This document shows positions 10,193 through 19,716 of a DNA stretch of 64,000 nucleotides, in pieces (positions within the stretch are counted from its first letter, which is position 1; the number at the start of each line of letters is the position of its first letter). Origin of the DNA: Niabella sp. (lineage in GTDB: Bacteria; Bacteroidota; Bacteroidia; Chitinophagales; Chitinophagaceae); the NCBI RefSeq assembly GCF_030150205.1, contig NZ_JASLGT010000032.1:20959-84958 (forward strand). Reading direction: 5' to 3'. The notes beneath the pieces are model-generated. The model was not told the origin of the DNA. It did no database searches and was given only the letters and a program-made list of their open reading frames with translations. The translations under genes and the position numbers were made by a program.

Positions 10193-10223
10193 GAATAGCA
10201 ACTTAATATTTTAAATTTTATCA

Positions 10224-11441
10224 ATGATGGAACGAAAATACCGGCTGTGGCTTTTAGGACTTCTTTCGCTGTTAATGCTCAACTGTAACCGGAAGGAAAA
10301 CTATCTCAATTATACAGATGCGAACCTGCCTGCGCCGGCACAGGTACAGGATGCAAGAGTGATTCCCCGGAGCGGCGGAGCATACATTGTTTACAAAATA
10401 CCCAAAGACCCCAACCTCCGGTATGTAAAAGCCGTATATGAAACGGCACCCGGTTCCAAATGGGAGGTGAAATCTTCTTATTACACAGATACGCTAAAAA
10501 TAGAAGGCTTTGGCGATACCGAAGAATACGATGTAAAGCTGTACAGCGTGGGGAAAAATGAAAAAGCGTCTGATCCGCTGGTGGTAAAGATAAAACCGCT
10601 CACGCCTGCCATTCAATCGGTATATGAAACGCTGAGTATTGGAGGAACCTTCGGCGGAATTAATGTGAAACTTCAGAATCCGGAACGTGCGAACCTGGCA
10701 GTAGTGATCCTGCAGGATACCCTGCGCAATGGTAATTACAGCGAGCTCACCACCTATTATACCGCAGCGGATCGCGTTAATTTTTCTGTAAGAGGGATGG
10801 ATACTACCGAAAGAAAGTTCGCCGTACTGTTAAGAGACCGCTGGAACAATAAAACGGCACAAAAGAATGCCATCATAAAGCCCTGGTTTGAAAAGCAGAT
10901 CGATAAAGGCAGCTGGAAAGCGATGGAGCTGCCGGGAGATAATTACGAGTATGTAGAAAACTACCCCCTGCGCAAAATATTTGACGGAGGCTTTGGCTAC
11001 TGTTGTCTTTTTGCTACCAGGGGCTACCAGTTGCCGCAAACCTTTACCCTCGACCTGGGCCGCCCGGTGGCCATCAGCCGCATGCGAACCTGGCTGCACC
11101 CCGAAGGCGCTTACCAGGGATCGCACCCCAAAAATTTTGAAATATGGGGTGCCAACAGCGTGAACCCGGATGGCGATTATGTAGACCTTGAAAATAAGAT
11201 CTACCGTAGTAACTGGGTAAAACTGGGAACGTTCAGCTCTTTTAAACCATCGGGTGAAGGGCCGGTAACAACAGAAGACAAGGATTATGCCCTTAACAGG
11301 GGAGAGGAGTTTGAGTTTGAAGCCGGCATCCCCACGGTAAGATATATCCGCTTTAAAACATTAAATACCTGGGGCATTTCCAGCGGTCAAACGCAGATCG
11401 TGATACAGGAGCTGACCTTGTGGGGACAGGATGGACAATAA
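10224..11441 (+). CDS. Surface glycan-binding lipoprotein, DUF4959/DUF5126/DUF5000 architecture
   Basis: Likely an accessory surface glycan-binding protein of the SusCD complex. The signal ends in a lipobox (LLMLNC, Cys about residue 21) followed by NRKENY. About residues 30-130 form a DUF4959-like domain, about 130-225 a DUF5126-like domain (VYETLSIGGTFGGINVKL), and about 245-400 a DUF5000/F5-8C-like discoidin fold (IFDGGFGYCC, FTLDLGRPVAISRMRTWLH, YIRFKTLNTWG). It follows SusD by 31 bases in the same operon. Domain names are from family memory of the usual Bacteroidota architecture; the ligand is unknown. Confidence 0.82.
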   Translation: MMERKYRLWLLGLLSLLMLNCNRKENYLNYTDANLPAPAQVQDARVIPRSGGAYIVYKIPKDPNLRYVKAVYETAPGSKWEVKSSYYTDTLKIEGFGDTEEYDVKLYSVGKNEKASDPLVVKIKPLTPAIQSVYETLSIGGTFGGINVKLQNPERANLAVVILQDTLRNGNYSELTTYYTAADRVNFSVRGMDTTERKFAVLLRDRWNNKTAQKNAIIKPWFEKQIDKGSWKAMELPGDNYEYVENYPLRKIFDGGFGYCCLFATRGYQLPQTFTLDLGRPVAISRMRTWLHPEGAYQGSHPKNFEIWGANSVNPDGDYVDLENKIYRSNWVKLGTFSSFKPSGEGPVTTEDKDYALNRGEEFEFEAGIPTVRYIRFKTLNTWGISSGQTQIVIQELTLWGQDGQ

Positions 11442-11471
11442 TCATGCTATCGTAAAATTAATTAGAGCAAT

Positions 11472-12662
11472 ATGAAAATCAATACAGGTCTGTTTATGGC
11501 AGCGCTGGTAATTTTGGTCATTGGCGGCTGTAAGAAAATGGATGATCCATATAAGAAATATATAGTACCCGAAGGCATCACTTATGTAGAACGGGCCAAA
11601 GCGGTAAAAACATATTCGGGCCTGAACCGGGTTAAGTTTACCTGGGCGGCACCGGTAGATCCCACTGTTTCCAAAGCCCGTATTTACTGGAATAATTTTG
11701 CAGACTCTGCAGAATTCAAAATACCTGGGAATATAGACACGGTTTCCTATTTTTTGAATATACCTGAGGGAATGTATTCGTTTATTATCAAAACCTTTGA
11801 TGATGCGGGTAAACATTCCGTTCCGGTAGAGGTACAGGGCCGTTCCATAGGAGCTATCTTTCTCTCCAATATGTTTAACCGCCCGCTGAGCGAGAGCTTT
11901 GTAGACAATACAAACGGAAAGCTGTTATTAACCTGGGGTGGTGCAGACACCTATAATGGAAGCATCGGACATGAACTTACCTATACGGATGCCACCGGTG
12001 TTGTTAAGAAGATCTTTGTAACACCGGAGTCGGCAAATACCACGCTTGCCGATTATAAATCCGGAACGGATCTTTCCTATACCACCTGGTACCGGGCCGA
12101 TACAACGTCTGTTGATACGTTAAAAACCAGCCCGGCATTGATTCCGTCAAAAGCCATCGTGTATAAGCTCGATAAATCGAAATTTAAGGCGGTCAGGCTT
12201 CCGGGTGATGCCGGTGAAATGGCTTCTATTTTCCCCACATGGCGTATTGAAAATATGTGGGACGGCCGAACCAATGCAGACCCCGGTTATCATTCACCCG
12301 ATATTCTAAAACCCGCTCATGTTACCTTTGAATTAGGTACACCGGATTACGCCCTGTATTCATTCCGGTTATGGCAGCGTACAGACTGGGGATCGACGTA
12401 TTCGGAAGGTAACCCCAAAACATTTTCGCTATGGGGCAGCAATAATCCGCCGGCAGACGGCAGCTGGACGAACTGGACCAAGCTGGGCGATTTCACCTCA
12501 GGCACACATAATGTTACGGCAGGGGAGCTTTTTCTGATTCCGCCGGGTGCACAGGCCTACCGGTACATCCGGATACAGGTGCACTCCACCTGGAACCCCA
12601 AACCAACCCAGGCCATACAGATCATGGAAATTGAGTTGATGGGCAATTTTAGCAAACCCTGA
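11472..12662 (+). CDS. Surface glycan-binding lipoprotein, DUF4998/DUF5000 architecture
   Basis: Second probable surface glycan-binding lipoprotein. The signal ends VIGGC (Cys about residue 17) followed by KKMDDPYKKYIVPEG. The N-terminal part (about 20-210) matches the DUF4998 style (YVERAKAVKTYSGLNRVKFTWAAPVDP), and the C-terminal part (about 230-390) is again a DUF5000 discoidin-like domain (MWDGRTNADPGYHS, VTFELGTPDYALYSFRLWQR, YRYIRIQVHSTWN). Its C-terminal domain parallels that of the preceding gene while the N-terminal halves differ, suggesting shared anchoring or binding with two different modules. 30 bases separate the genes. Confidence 0.82.
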   Translation: MKINTGLFMAALVILVIGGCKKMDDPYKKYIVPEGITYVERAKAVKTYSGLNRVKFTWAAPVDPTVSKARIYWNNFADSAEFKIPGNIDTVSYFLNIPEGMYSFIIKTFDDAGKHSVPVEVQGRSIGAIFLSNMFNRPLSESFVDNTNGKLLLTWGGADTYNGSIGHELTYTDATGVVKKIFVTPESANTTLADYKSGTDLSYTTWYRADTTSVDTLKTSPALIPSKAIVYKLDKSKFKAVRLPGDAGEMASIFPTWRIENMWDGRTNADPGYHSPDILKPAHVTFELGTPDYALYSFRLWQRTDWGSTYSEGNPKTFSLWGSNNPPADGSWTNWTKLGDFTSGTHNVTAGELFLIPPGAQAYRYIRIQVHSTWNPKPTQAIQIMEIELMGNFSKP

Positions 12663-12704
12663 TCGTCCGTCGTTCATTTATAAAATCGTATAAAACACAG
12701 GTAC

Positions 12705-13967
12705 ATGAAACGCATGTTGGGAGTGGTAGTATGCTGGAGCCTGATTGTTACAGCGCATGCAGCTACGGTAAAAGATACGCTTCCCGGTTCTTTTTCAATC
12801 GGCATCTTCTATGGGCCGATGCCGGAAATGACCAATGATGAACAGTTCCGCTGGATCAAAGAGGCCAATGTGGATTTTATCCAGTTTATAGGGGATAGTC
12901 TTTTTAACGTTGGTAAGGATGCCGCCGTAGCAGAACGCAGAAACCTCCGCATCCTCGACCTGGCGGCCCGGTATGGGCTGCACTATTTTGTGCGTGACCC
13001 GCGTGTGCGGGGCAGCGAAGCAGATATTGCTGCAATGGTGCGGGTCTATAAGCAACACCCCGGGCTGGGCGGTTATTTTATCGTAGATGAGCCAGGTAAG
13101 GAGGATCTGGCCTGGCCGGCCAACGCGTATAAAACTATATTGAAATATGACCCGGTACGTATTCCTTCCGTAAACCTGTTCCCCAATTTTGTTTACCCCG
13201 ATTATGAAAAAGCCTATGTAGATGCCTGGATACAGAAGGTGGGGAAGGAAAACCTGAAACTGCTTTCCTTTGATCATTATCCGTTGCTGGCGAACGGATC
13301 TTTCGGGCCGGCGTATTTTAAAAACCTGGATGTGATCCGGCGTGCCGGCCTGCAGTATGGGATAGCCACCTCCATGTACCCGCAATCGATGGGCATTGTA
13401 AATGCTTACCGGCGACCCAACAGCAGTGAATTGCGGTACAGCGCATATACGGCATTGGCTTACGGGATCAAAAGCCTGGTATGGTTTACCTACAATACGC
13501 CGGTAGGACAGCCTGTGGAGCGCTTTACCAATGCCATCATCGACAGCCTGGGCAACAAGACCGATTTGTACGAGTCTTTTAAAAAATTAAATGCGGAACT
13601 GAAGCAGTTGGGAAAGACCGTAGGCTTACTGGATGCAGTGGCGGTATATCATTCAGATACCCTGGATGGTACGGAAGGAATGATCATACCAGATGATTTT
13701 TTCTGGAAACCGGTGAAGGATCAACGCATGCTGCTTACGCATTTTAAAGATCGCCGTACAAAGCAATCTTTTGTAATGGTGGTAAACAAATCGCTGAAGA
13801 ACGAAGTAGCTTTTTCATTCAATGTGAATAAAGGGATTAAAAGAATACGTTACGTGTCAGCACTGGATGGAAAACAGCACGCCGTCCGGTATAAGCCAGG
13901 AGCGATCTTTACGGATTTGCTGCCACCCGGCGCAGGAAAACTATATGCCTTAAAGGGAAACTGGTAA
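12705..13967 (+). CDS. Secreted TIM-barrel protein, putative clan GH-A-like glycosidase
   Basis: A 420-residue exported protein (signal peptide ending AHAA) that I cannot place in a named CAZy family with certainty. It opens with SIGIFYGPMPEMTNDEQFRWIKEANVDF, typical of the first strands of a GH-A/GH42-like TIM barrel. A strand ending GGYFIVDEP (Glu about residue 129) sits where the acid/base of clan GH-A is usually found, followed by LLSFDHYPL (about 187-194) and SLVWFTYNTP (about 257-266). The last 100 residues look like an all-beta domain. It lies between the glycan-binding lipoproteins and two glycosidase genes in one operon, so a role in glycan cleavage is inferred. The nucleophile is not evident by eye. 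Confidence 0.6.
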   Translation: MKRMLGVVVCWSLIVTAHAATVKDTLPGSFSIGIFYGPMPEMTNDEQFRWIKEANVDFIQFIGDSLFNVGKDAAVAERRNLRILDLAARYGLHYFVRDPRVRGSEADIAAMVRVYKQHPGLGGYFIVDEPGKEDLAWPANAYKTILKYDPVRIPSVNLFPNFVYPDYEKAYVDAWIQKVGKENLKLLSFDHYPLLANGSFGPAYFKNLDVIRRAGLQYGIATSMYPQSMGIVNAYRRPNSSELRYSAYTALAYGIKSLVWFTYNTPVGQPVERFTNAIIDSLGNKTDLYESFKKLNAELKQLGKTVGLLDAVAVYHSDTLDGTEGMIIPDDFFWKPVKDQRMLLTHFKDRRTKQSFVMVVNKSLKNEVAFSFNVNKGIKRIRYVSALDGKQHAVRYKPGAIFTDLLPPGAGKLYALKGNW

Positions 13968-13990
13968 AGTGCCTATGTAAAAAAGAAACT

Positions 13991-15376
13991 ATGCGATCCA
14001 GAAAAAAATCATGGCAGCTTTTGTTCATGAAATATTTGACCCTGTCAGCCTTCATGTTCTTTCGGCTGTGGACGTCATCCGTTTACGCACAAAAAAGAAG
14101 TATTATCCACACGGAAGACCTGCGCTTTTTAAAAGGGCTTACACAGGCGGTATTAGATAGCGCCCGTGTGCGTTCCGGCCAGCCGATGCCCACACCTTTC
14201 GGATTTAATAAAACGGGTGGCACCCTGATCCGTCCGGGAGGAAGGGATACCTATCCCGCTTTCTGGATAAGGGATTATGTGATGAGCCTCGAAACGGGTT
14301 TTGTAACTGCCCGCGAGCAAAAGCACCTGCTATTGCTTACGGCCGCTACGCAATGCGATCAAACGCAGATCACGAAAGGCGGCGGTATGATCCCTTATGG
14401 GGCCATTGCAGATCATATCCTGGCCGATAACCGGGTGCCGGTTTATTTTGCCGGTACCTATGATGTGGAAGAACAGGGCACCGATGCATTTGGTTTTTTT
14501 CCGCCATACTGTGATCAGTTTTATTTTATCAGGATGGCCGCACACTATATTGCCACCACCGGTGATGGGGCGGTGCTGGATAAAATAATTAATGGTACGG
14601 CGCTGGCAGACAGGCTGGAGATCGCTTTCCGGGTTCCCCCTGCGCATTCCGGTACGCATATAGTGCATTCCATAGAGCCGTATCGCGCGGTGGATTTTGG
14701 ATTCAGGGATGCCATCCATATCACGGGCGATCTGCTTTATCCCTCATTGCTGAAATATGAGGCCGCCCTGGATCTTTCGTCGATCTTTAAAAAAAAGAAC
14801 AATTTTGCCAAAGCAGCCTTGTATAAGACGATTGCCGACAGTCTGAAAGTCGCCATACCAGCGATCTTTACGGATACCGGCGGCATGCTGCGGGCATCTA
14901 CCGGCAAGAGCGCGCAAAAAGATGTATGGGGTACTGCGCTGGCCATTTACTTAAGGATCCTTTCGGGTAAAGCAGCAGAAAAGGCCGCGGCCTCACTTTC
15001 GGAGGCATATACGGCAGGTACCCTGGCGTATAAAGGTGCGATACGGCATGTGCTTACAACAGATGATTTCAGTGCTGCTACTGCCTGGGAAGGGGCCATA
15101 CCCGAAGCTCCGCTAAACCAGTATCAAAACGGTGCATACTGGCATACACCGGTGGGATGGGTGGCATATGCCATCTGGCTTGTAGACGAGCAGAATGCGC
15201 AAAAGCTGGTAAAGGAGTATATTGCTGAATTAAGGGATACGGATTTTCGAAAGGGCAGCGGTTATGCCGGTCCGCTGGAATGTTTTCATCCGCCGTCGTA
15301 TACCCGCGGACCGGTTTATCTTACTTCCGTGTCCTGTCCTTATATTGTTTTAAATGAAATGATGCATAAACCCTGA
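13991..15376 (+). CDS. Secreted six-hairpin (alpha/alpha)6-type glycosidase-like protein
   Basis: Probable glycoside hydrolase or lyase of the six-hairpin fold; family not recognised. The ATG at 13991 is followed by a second in-frame ATG at 14027 (MKYLTLSAF), either giving a signal peptide ending VYAQ. Features seen: RPGGRDTYPAFWIRDYVMSLE (about 81-101) with the FWIRD pattern common in (alpha/alpha)6 enzymes, then GGMIPYGAIAD, GTYDVEEQGTDAFGFFPPYCDQ, VWGTALAIYLR and ATAWEGAIPEAP; acidic residues in the first and last of these are plausible catalysts. 23 bases after the TIM-barrel gene and 31 bases before GH78. Similarity to GH63/GH37-like enzymes is possible but not proven. Confidence 0.6.
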   Translation: MRSRKKSWQLLFMKYLTLSAFMFFRLWTSSVYAQKRSIIHTEDLRFLKGLTQAVLDSARVRSGQPMPTPFGFNKTGGTLIRPGGRDTYPAFWIRDYVMSLETGFVTAREQKHLLLLTAATQCDQTQITKGGGMIPYGAIADHILADNRVPVYFAGTYDVEEQGTDAFGFFPPYCDQFYFIRMAAHYIATTGDGAVLDKIINGTALADRLEIAFRVPPAHSGTHIVHSIEPYRAVDFGFRDAIHITGDLLYPSLLKYEAALDLSSIFKKKNNFAKAALYKTIADSLKVAIPAIFTDTGGMLRASTGKSAQKDVWGTALAIYLRILSGKAAEKAAASLSEAYTAGTLAYKGAIRHVLTTDDFSAATAWEGAIPEAPLNQYQNGAYWHTPVGWVAYAIWLVDEQNAQKLVKEYIAELRDTDFRKGSGYAGPLECFHPPSYTRGPVYLTSVSCPYIVLNEMMHKP

Positions 15377-15407
15377 TGTTGACCGCTATTCATTATTAAA
15401 CCATCAC

Positions 15408-18167
15408 ATGAAAATGGTACGCTTTTTATGGTTATCCCTGTTGCTGGCAGTTGTTTCGCCGGCAAACAACCTGGCCGCTCAAACCCTCCGGCCTATTACG
15501 CAGAAGTGCGAGTATATACAAAATCCCCTGGGCATTGATATCGCCCGGCCGGCGTTCAGCTGGATTTTTGAAGCCAGCGGCCGTAACCGCAAACAATCGG
15601 CCTGTGAAATCGTGGTGAGCACCGATAGTATACACAGTGCCGGAAATCGCAGCTGGAGTTCGGGCATTGTTCGCACTTCAAAATCCAATGGCATCATTTA
15701 TAGTGGCAGGCCCTTACGTTCCTTTACCCGGTACTACTGGAAGCTGCGGGTTTGGGACCAGGATGGAAAACCCTCGGCATGGACGCCGAATGCCTGGTTT
15801 GAAACCGCCGCGCTGGACGCAGGTGAGTGGAATGCGCAATGGATCGGTGACGGGCGCAAAACACCGCTGCGGGAAGAAGATTTTTATAAAGGCCGGCCGG
15901 CACCGGTGTTTAGAAAATCGTTTAGCAGTGCAAAAAAAATTACGGCCGCACGTTTGTACATCACAGGGCTTGGATATTATGAAGCATATATTAACGGGCA
16001 AAAAGCCGGCACGGAATTGCTGGCCCCGGGATGGACGAGCTTTGACAAAACAGTATTATACCGGTCGCTGGATATTACCGCCTTTATGCAGCAGGGCTCC
16101 AATACCATTGGGGTAATGCTGGGTAACGGATGGTATAACCCGCTGCCGCTGCATATGTGGGGCGCGCGTAATTTAAGAGAACACCTTACCATTGGAGAAC
16201 CTTGTGTAAAAGCCATGATAAGGGTGCAGTATGCAGATGGTACTACCGGTTTCATCGCCACGGATACCAGCTGGCAAACAGCACCAGGCCCTGTTATCCG
16301 GAATAATGTATACCTGGGAGAACAGTATGATGCCCGTGCCGGAATAGAGCACTGGAATGGTTCCGGGGGCATTTGGGCAGCAGCTAAACCGGCCGTTCGG
16401 GTGCAGGGGCCAGCGGGTAAAATGCAGGCGCAGCTACAGCCGGGGGTGGAAATTACCCGGGTCATTCATCCGGTGAAAATAACCGCTGTTAAACCGGGCG
16501 TTTACGTGGTGGATATGGGACAAAATTTTGCGGGGGTAGCCCGCATCCGTTTAAAGGCACCGGCCGGTACCCAGGTAGTGCTCCGGTACGGAGAAGATGT
16601 GTATAAGGATGGCAGTTTAAACGGGATGACCTCGGTAGCCGGCCAGGTAAAATCGGGCAATGGTGGCCCGGGTGCTCCCCCGGTTGCCTGGCAGGAAGAC
16701 CGGTATACGGCATCGGGTAGGGGTGAAGAAGTCTGGCATCCCCGGTTCACGTTTCATGGATTCCGGTATGTAGAAATAACCGGATGGCCGGGTACGCCGC
16801 AGCTTTCCGATATTGAAGGATTGCGGATGAGTGCGGCAGTTGAGGAAACCGGAACCTTTAACTGCTCGAATGCTATGTTGAATCAACTGGCAGAAAATAT
16901 CCGCTGGACCTTTTTAAGCAACCTGTTCAGTGTACAGTCTGATTGTCCGGCCCGTGAAAAATTCGGTTATGGCGGCGATATGTTCTGTACGGCGGAGGCA
17001 TTCAATTTTAATTTTGATATGGCCAATTTTTACCGCAAAGTATTGCAGGATCATGAAGACGCACAGCGGCCCCTGGGGGGCATTACAGAAACGGCACCGT
17101 ATATGGGCATTGCCGATAGCGGCCCGGGAGATCAATCGGGCCCATTGGGTTTCCAGATCGGGTTTGCCTATGTGATCCGGCAGGTATATGATTTTTACGG
17201 AGATCAGCGGGTGATCCGTAACCATTACCCGGCGTTAAAGCGACAGGTACAATTTCTTACAGACCGTGCAAAAGACTATTTATATGATACCGATCTGAGT
17301 GATCATGAATCGCTCGATGAAAAACCCTTTGCATTTGCAGCCTCCTGTTTTTACTATCACCATATCCGGTTAATGTGTGAATTCGCCGGCATCCTGGGTG
17401 AGCAGGCGGATCATAAAAAATACCAGTTGCTGGCAGACACCATCCGGCGGGCCATTGTGCAAAAATTTTATCATACAGCCAACGGAACATTTGACAATGG
17501 AACCCAGTCGGCACAGTTCTTTGGCCTCTGGTATCATTTATTAGATCCGCAGCAGGAAGCGCAGGCGCTGGCCGCCATGGAACGGGCCATTGCTGCAAAA
17601 AATTACCACCTTTCTACAGGGATCTTTGGCACCAAAATGCTTTTTGATGTGCTGCGCCTGCACAACCGGAATGATCTGGCTTACAGGATCGCAGATCAGC
17701 GCGATTATCCCGGTTGGGGGCATATGATTGAAGGTGGTGCTACAACGCTTTGGGAAACCTGGAAGTATTCGGATAATACCTACTCGCAAAATCATCCCAT
17801 GTTCGGATCGGTTGGTGAATGGTTTTACCGCTCTTTATTGGGTATAAATGCGGCAGCACCGGGTTTTGAGAAGATCCGCATCAAACCCCAGCCCACAGGG
17901 AACCTTACGGAGGCGCGTGGTACCTTCCGGTCCGTAGCGGGAACCATTCAGAGCAGCTGGAAGAAGGAAGGCCGCGGCTATGAGTTAACCGTTACCATAC
18001 CGCCCAATACCAGCGCAGAAGTATGGATCCCTGCCACCAGGGGAGCATCCGTAACAGAATCCGGGAAGAACATCCGGTTGATAAAGGACATCCGGGTTTT
18101 GCCGGCTACAGATGGGTATACCGTTGTGCAGGTTGGATCCGGTGAATACCGGTTCGCTTCGCGTTAA
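15408..18167 (+). CDS. GH78 alpha-L-rhamnosidase
   Basis: Hydrolyses terminal alpha-L-rhamnose from glycans or glycosides by inversion; exported (signal peptide ending NNLAAQ). At 919 residues it has the complete multidomain layout: N-terminal Fn3-like domain (about 30-140), beta-sandwich (ITGLGYYEAYINGQ, GNGWYN), the Bac_rhamnosid middle domain (VDMGQNFAGV), the (alpha/alpha)6 catalytic domain with DCPAREKFGYGGD (Asp about 512) and EGGATTLWETW, and a C-terminal beta domain. Last gene of the SusC operon. The free rhamnose product fits the catabolic operon at 19757-23509, which is the strongest link for the locus substrate. Confidence 0.93.
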   Translation: MKMVRFLWLSLLLAVVSPANNLAAQTLRPITQKCEYIQNPLGIDIARPAFSWIFEASGRNRKQSACEIVVSTDSIHSAGNRSWSSGIVRTSKSNGIIYSGRPLRSFTRYYWKLRVWDQDGKPSAWTPNAWFETAALDAGEWNAQWIGDGRKTPLREEDFYKGRPAPVFRKSFSSAKKITAARLYITGLGYYEAYINGQKAGTELLAPGWTSFDKTVLYRSLDITAFMQQGSNTIGVMLGNGWYNPLPLHMWGARNLREHLTIGEPCVKAMIRVQYADGTTGFIATDTSWQTAPGPVIRNNVYLGEQYDARAGIEHWNGSGGIWAAAKPAVRVQGPAGKMQAQLQPGVEITRVIHPVKITAVKPGVYVVDMGQNFAGVARIRLKAPAGTQVVLRYGEDVYKDGSLNGMTSVAGQVKSGNGGPGAPPVAWQEDRYTASGRGEEVWHPRFTFHGFRYVEITGWPGTPQLSDIEGLRMSAAVEETGTFNCSNAMLNQLAENIRWTFLSNLFSVQSDCPAREKFGYGGDMFCTAEAFNFNFDMANFYRKVLQDHEDAQRPLGGITETAPYMGIADSGPGDQSGPLGFQIGFAYVIRQVYDFYGDQRVIRNHYPALKRQVQFLTDRAKDYLYDTDLSDHESLDEKPFAFAASCFYYHHIRLMCEFAGILGEQADHKKYQLLADTIRRAIVQKFYHTANGTFDNGTQSAQFFGLWYHLLDPQQEAQALAAMERAIAAKNYHLSTGIFGTKMLFDVLRLHNRNDLAYRIADQRDYPGWGHMIEGGATTLWETWKYSDNTYSQNHPMFGSVGEWFYRSLLGINAAAPGFEKIRIKPQPTGNLTEARGTFRSVAGTIQSSWKKEGRGYELTVTIPPNTSAEVWIPATRGASVTESGKNIRLIKDIRVLPATDGYTVVQVGSGEYRFASR

Positions 18168-18289
18168 GCGGATGCCATTGCATGGACTGCGTGGTCCAGA
18201 GAACTGTTGAATCAGTTCCTGCATATTAAAGAATGCGGTCATAACGGTGGGCGATGCGTTTGAGTAAACAAGACCTGTTGGCCTGCGTC

Positions 18290-19321
18290 TTATAAAGAAG
18301 GCCTTAACGTAAGCAGGAATGGTACTTTCTGTTTGTCCGTAGCACCGGAAACAATCGCCTTTGCAGCCATGATACCCATTTCATGAAAGTTGGAAGAAAT
18401 GGTAGTGATCCCATTTAGGATAACTCTTTTAAAAGGCGTTTCATTATAAGAGATAATACCCACCTGCGTGCCGATCTTCAGGGATGTAGGCTGTATTTTT
18501 TCAATAAGCGTAACCAGGTCTTCCTCAATCATGTTGATGTATACTTCCCCCTGTTTGATCGGTTCATTTTCGATATTGTTAATGATCCGGTAGGAGAAGG
18601 CATTGTCCTGGCAAAAATGCGCAAAGCCTTTTTTTATTTCTTTTGGATAATAGCTGTTGTCCGGAAAGATCAGCTTAATGGTATGATATTTTACCAGGCG
18701 CTCCAGGGCGGCCGTTAAAGCCTGGTAAATATCGTTTTCATAATCGATATAAACAGCGCCATAAGGGCCCTTTATCTCCGGTAGTAATTTGTCTAACAGG
18801 ATCAGTTTTTCTTTTGGTATCATATCGATGATCTCATACGCCCGTTCACCGCTATCAATAAAATGCGGAATGATCACATAATGCGTATAAGGATCTTTGT
18901 TTCCGGAAAGCAGGCTTTTGAATAAATGAAAATCGTTATTGTAAATATAAAAATCAATCCCGGCGTTATCATCAAGCGCATGTACCAGCGCATCATAAAC
19001 CTGCTTTTTAGGCGTGCTCAGTTTATTAAAAAGAAGAAACAGTTTCAGCGGCCGCCGGAACTCGGTATTCTCAATAAAATAACCTCTCCGGGGAACGGCT
19101 TTAATAACGCCCATCTGGCGCAATTGTTTATAACCCCGCTCCACCGTGTCCCGTGCAATATCCAGTTCAATGCTGAGCTCATTGATCGAAGGCATATTGT
19201 CGCCGGCCCTGATCGTGCCTTTTTCAATTTCTCTTAAAACGGCATTTACGATCTGCAGGTATTTTGAAGTGCTCGAATAAGGATCTACCTGGATGAGGTC
19301 CAATAATGTTTCTTTTTTCAT
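18290..19321 (-). CDS. GntR-family repressor with LacI-type sugar-binding domain, probable rhamnose-locus regulator
   Basis: DNA-binding regulator that probably senses a sugar or sugar phosphate of this locus. An ATG at 19348 exists but the ATG at 19321 (MKKETLLDLIQVDPYSSTSKY) fits family starts better; 343 residues. Residues about 15-80 form a GntR winged helix (IRAGDNMPSINELS, ARDTVERGYKQL, RRGYFI). The remainder resembles a periplasmic-binding-protein-like effector domain (VIIPHFIDSGERAYEII, VYIDYENDIYQAL, VGIISYNETPFKRVI, MGIMAAKAIVSG). It is divergent from the aldolase/isomerase/kinase operon and convergent with the GH78 operon, so both are natural targets. No operator was identified with confidence. 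Confidence 0.85.
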   Translation of the reverse strand: MKKETLLDLIQVDPYSSTSKYLQIVNAVLREIEKGTIRAGDNMPSINELSIELDIARDTVERGYKQLRQMGVIKAVPRRGYFIENTEFRRPLKLFLLFNKLSTPKKQVYDALVHALDDNAGIDFYIYNNDFHLFKSLLSGNKDPYTHYVIIPHFIDSGERAYEIIDMIPKEKLILLDKLLPEIKGPYGAVYIDYENDIYQALTAALERLVKYHTIKLIFPDNSYYPKEIKKGFAHFCQDNAFSYRIINNIENEPIKQGEVYINMIEEDLVTLIEKIQPTSLKIGTQVGIISYNETPFKRVILNGITTISSNFHEMGIMAAKAIVSGATDKQKVPFLLTLRPSL

Positions 19322-19423
19322 TGGCAATAAGGAATGCGTTAACAACATCCAAAATAGGGTTAAAAAATGAATATAAGAAAGAAAAAAAGGATTCTTTAAA
19401 ATAAAAACAGGTTAACGTTTAAA

Positions 19424-19662
19424 GTTCCTGGTTTGAGGTTCCGGTTTCACGTTTGATACTTGATACAAGATGTCAGATCACCGATCACGAGACAACAATA
19501 ACTGAAAACTGATAACTGAAAACTTATAGCTGAATGCTAAACGTCAAAGGCCTGTTCCAGGTTTGAGGTTCCAGGTTTCACGTTTGATACTTGATGCAAG
19601 ATGTCAGATCACCGATGCCGGACGAATCAACTGAAAACTGATAACTGATAGCTAATTGCTAA
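19424..19662. repeat. Two imperfect direct repeats in the regulator-aldolase intergenic region
   Basis: Copy A (19424-19540) and copy B (19554-19662) share GTTCC(A/T)GGTTTGAGGTTCC, CACGTTTGATACTTGAT, CAAGATGTCAGATCACCGAT, then runs of ACTGAAAACTGATAACTGA and a terminal TAGCT-AAT(T)GCTAA. The element is low in coding potential and resembles dispersed intergenic repeats of this clade. It fills most of the 435-base gap 19322-19756. Confidence 0.8.
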
Positions 19663-19716
19663 TACCTGAAAACTGCTTCCGGGTCAAGGCAGGATAGAAA
19701 TGCTGATTGCTATTTT

